From Coccinella septempunctata (lineage: Eukaryota; Arthropoda; Insecta; Coleoptera; Coccinellidae): a stretch of 64,000 nt of DNA. The notes beneath the pieces are model-generated. The model did no database searches, was not told the origin of the DNA, and saw nothing but the letters and a program-made list of their open reading frames with translations. Each line of letters starts with the position of its first letter. The first letter of the stretch is position 1. Of the stretch, positions 61,564 to 64,000 are shown in pieces. The translations under genes and the position numbers were made by a program. The stretch lies in NCBI RefSeq assembly GCF_907165205.1, contig NC_058191.1, positions 27,050,064 to 27,114,063 on the forward strand. The letters run 5' to 3'.

Positions 61564-62240
61564 CTTAAGCTAGCAGAACCACTTTTGAATTTTGGATTTT
61601 TTTTGGGGCCATGATTTTGGACTAATTTTAGGCAATTTTATAACCCCAATTAAAAAGTTTTTGCTCCCCAATTTTTTGAGAAATTAGGGGTTCTGCCAGC
61701 TTAACGTTAAGCTAGCAGAACACATTTAGCATAAATCTGACTCCAATAATTTGGGAGCAAAAAATTACTCACTACGGCAATAGATTAGCCTAAAATTAGC
61801 CTTAAAGTATGGTGTGATCCGATTCTGGATAAATATTGTATAAGGGTTTGGTTCTGCTAGCTTCACCATTAAACTATAGCTATAAATTCTGAAAGTATGA
61901 TGTGATCAAATTCAGGATAGATATTGTATTAGTAGTTTGGTTCTGCTAGCTTAACGGTAAAGCTAGCAGAACTCCTTTAAAGAAAACACATTCAAGGGAA
62001 ATCCGCAGTAGATTCAAATGAGAGCCTAAAATGGACCCAAAATTATGATATTGTCAGATTTCTGCAAAATGTTCTTGTGGGTTCTGCGAACTTAATGTTA
62101 AGCTACCAGAACCCCTAAAATTTCTCCAAAAATTGGAAAGCAAAAAATTTTTAATTGGCGTAATAAATGCCCCTTAAATTATGGCCACAAAAAAAAATAC
62201 AAAATTCAAAAGTGGTTCTGATAGCTTAACTGGGTTAAGC
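61564..62240. mobile_element. Palindromic element with a six-fold array of CTAGC hairpins
   Basis: The motif GTTCTGCTAGCTTAACG followed by its complement recurs at 61564 (half), 61690-61721, 61851-61880, 61940-61972, 62081-62112 and 62215-62240. The first and last spacer segments are reverse complements (TTTTGAATTTTGGATTTTTT versus AAAAAAATACAAAATTCAAA), so the whole unit folds back on itself. No coding frame. Confidence 0.75.
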
Positions 62241-62435
62241 TGTTTGTTTGTAACAGCCGAGAATTCTCTGGAGAATTATCTACCAAATTTTGGTAAGAAA
62301 ACGGCAGAGATTATTTTGTACGAAACTGAACAGTGAAATCTACCGAAAGTGCGTATGTAACGGTAAAGAATTCACGGAGCATGAATTCTCGAGTAAATTT
62401 TCTAGAGAATTCTCGGCCGTTTCAAACGGGCTTTA
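62235..62435. mobile_element. MITE family D, copy 2 (uninterrupted)
   Basis: TTTGTAACAGCCGAGAATTC to GAATTCTCGGCCGTTTCAAA then CGGGCTTTA: an inverted-repeat element of about 200 bp. It aligns with both halves of 26215-27091 and shows what that locus looked like before the Penelope insertion. Its left end abuts the hairpin array. Confidence 0.75.
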
Positions 62436-62654
62436 GTTTATACAAAAAAAAAAATTGGTGTGCTCGTACGGCAATGAACGATTTTGACATTATACAGAAA
62501 AAGTAATGGACAAAATAAATATATTCTGTATTCTCTATTTTTATTTTGAATTACACATCATTTATTGCAAAATTCAGTATTTTGTCACTCACCCCCTTCG
62601 AAGAGTAGAGGCTGAATTTGCGTTTCTTTAACTTTTGTGGTAGGAAGATATTAA

Positions 62655-63000
62655 GCCTTTTGTTGATAAGGGTCATTGATGGAATCTTTTTATCAATCTG
62701 TTTTATATTTTGGAATAAATGGTACTATTGAATTCGACTTTTTTATGTATTTTGCAAGAGCGACTGAAGTATTTTCGAAATCATGCCTTTTTCGTAGGGT
62801 AGTAGGTAACTGATGGAAGAAGAAAGAACGTATGTACATATCTTCATTCCAGATAATCAATCATTTATGAAAAAGGCGTGTTTTCGATAATACTTCAGTC
62901 GCTCTTGCAAAATACATAAAAAAGTCGAATTCAATAAGACCAACCATTTAACCCAAAATATAAAACAAAAAAGATTGCATCAATGACCCTTATCAACAAA
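62655..63000. mobile_element. Foldback element, 0.35 kb
   Basis: TTGTTGATAAGGGTCATTGATG, GAATTCGACTTTTTTATGTA and TTTGCAAGAGCGACTGAAGT are mirrored by ACTTCAGTCGCTCTTGCAAA, TACATAAAAAAGTCGAATTC and CATCAATGACCCTTATCAAC. The centre is near 62828. Confidence 0.75.
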
Positions 63001-63004
63001 AAAA

Positions 63005-64000
63005 TTATTGATGTTTATATGTCATTGAGCTCAGAATATATAAAATGAGAAAAAATTCGAATTCAAATTTAATGATTTCATCCCTATAATGGAAAATGAC
63101 CAAATTATTCTCAGTAATATAACAAAAATTCTAGCCATTTCCGGCACAATAATCTAGGGTGCATGAAACAACTTCTGAATCATAATTGAACAGTTTCGAA
63201 ATTTAAAATAAAAATCGACTTGATCGATCATTTTACAGAATAATAACTAGACCAAATTTTCTCGAAAGACTCTTATTTTAATGTTTTTGTGCATCTGCGT
63301 ATTTAGTCCTTAGGTACCGTTCTAATGCTAGGAAGTATCAGTCTCAAGCAATGTTTATAAATTAACATGGATGTGTGAACTGAAAAATATCTCAATTTGT
63401 TAAAATAACAATAACCTCTGTATTCATAGTTGATTTTTCGGGATTATCCAGCGTAATTTTTTAGTTATTAACAAGCATGTCGCTCTAGAATTTTTTTTAT
63501 TTAAGGTTTCACTTCATAGCAGGAATTAGACGTGAACTTGTGATTATGAGGCAAAAAAATAAGTATTGCGTTGTTAAAGACTCCTTTATATCTAACAATG
63601 CAAAGAATAGAATCAAAATGGAAAAGAAAACTTGGACTGTTTACCTCTTCATTATCTTTTCATGGACTTCCAATCGAATGATGGTATTGCACTCTCTGCT
63701 AGACTGCTAGAGAGTGTTGACTTCAATTAATTTATCTAGGAGCAATTCCTATTCGAAGTGTACGAAGCTCAGAATTTGATTTGAAGGAATAATTCGAATT
63801 ACGAAATAATTATACTTACCTATACAAATTTTATGCTAAAAATACATTTCGAAAATATAGTTGAAGACTGTCGGTGTTATGTGAAGAATGATCGACATAT
63901 TTTTCGATATTTATTAGACCTTGTTCTCTTTTTGAACTCCCAGAAAGATAAGACATCGAACTCTCTTCTCATAATCAATAATGAATTGGGGGAATTCCCT
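63005..64000. other. No recognised gene
   Basis: AT-rich DNA to the window edge. CTCTCTGCTAGACTGCTAGAGAG near 63691 is a small imperfect hairpin. Nothing else recognised. Confidence 0.3.

Overview
The window reads as insect nuclear DNA, possibly beetle, though the order is a guess. It is AT-rich, gene-poor and packed with mobile-element debris: Jockey-type LINE fragments, a Tc1-like transposase pseudogene, a 5'-truncated Penelope-like element, a hAT-type element with an 8-bp target duplication, tRNA-derived pieces, and many palindromic non-autonomous elements whose ends carry ACAGGGTG. There are no bacterial operons, rRNA genes or CRISPR arrays, and most long reading frames are chance or transposon-derived.

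Only one stretch looks like a host gene. On the minus strand at about 19.87-19.36 kb, an exon starts after a consensus 3' splice site, carries an ATG and a clear signal peptide, and ends at a perfect GTAAGT donor. It encodes the first 143 residues of a secreted low-complexity protein (Tyr/Asn/Ser-rich, then basic, then a Thr run and an acidic tail). I could not find its other exons in the window. A possible TATA/Inr core promoter lies on the plus strand near 47.6 kb, and a CRE-containing, GC-richer block lies near 50.4-50.7 kb.

Layout. 0-6 kb: a tRNA-derived fragment, a decayed Tc1-like element, and a Jockey-type LINE between two copies of a tandem-repeat dimer. 6-15 kb: a second broken LINE, a 0.6-kb near-perfect palindrome, two TIR elements and a possible solo LTR. 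15-19 kb: two copies of a 250-bp MITE, one inserted into a third LINE copy. 19-20 kb: the host exon. 21-38 kb: foldback elements, a Penelope-like element nested in a MITE, and the hAT element. 38.9-40.6 kb: a 1.6-kb palindrome. 43.8-46 kb: a TIR element with repeated CTCGAG-core subterminal motifs, next to a truncated second copy. 49-57.6 kb: a foldback element, a LINE RT fragment with a 209-bp internal duplication, an inverted minisatellite, a LINE RNase H/C-terminal fragment and a TIR element. 61.5-63 kb: an array of GTTCTGCTAGC hairpins, an uninterrupted copy of the MITE that hosts the Penelope insertion, and a last foldback.

The most interesting finds are the Penelope tail with a hammerhead-ribozyme-like core in which the C3/G8 pair appears as U/A; the CTCGAG-motif element family; the hairpin array; and the 1.6-kb palindrome with an open frame in both arms. 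All family assignments come from reading motifs by eye; no database search was possible.
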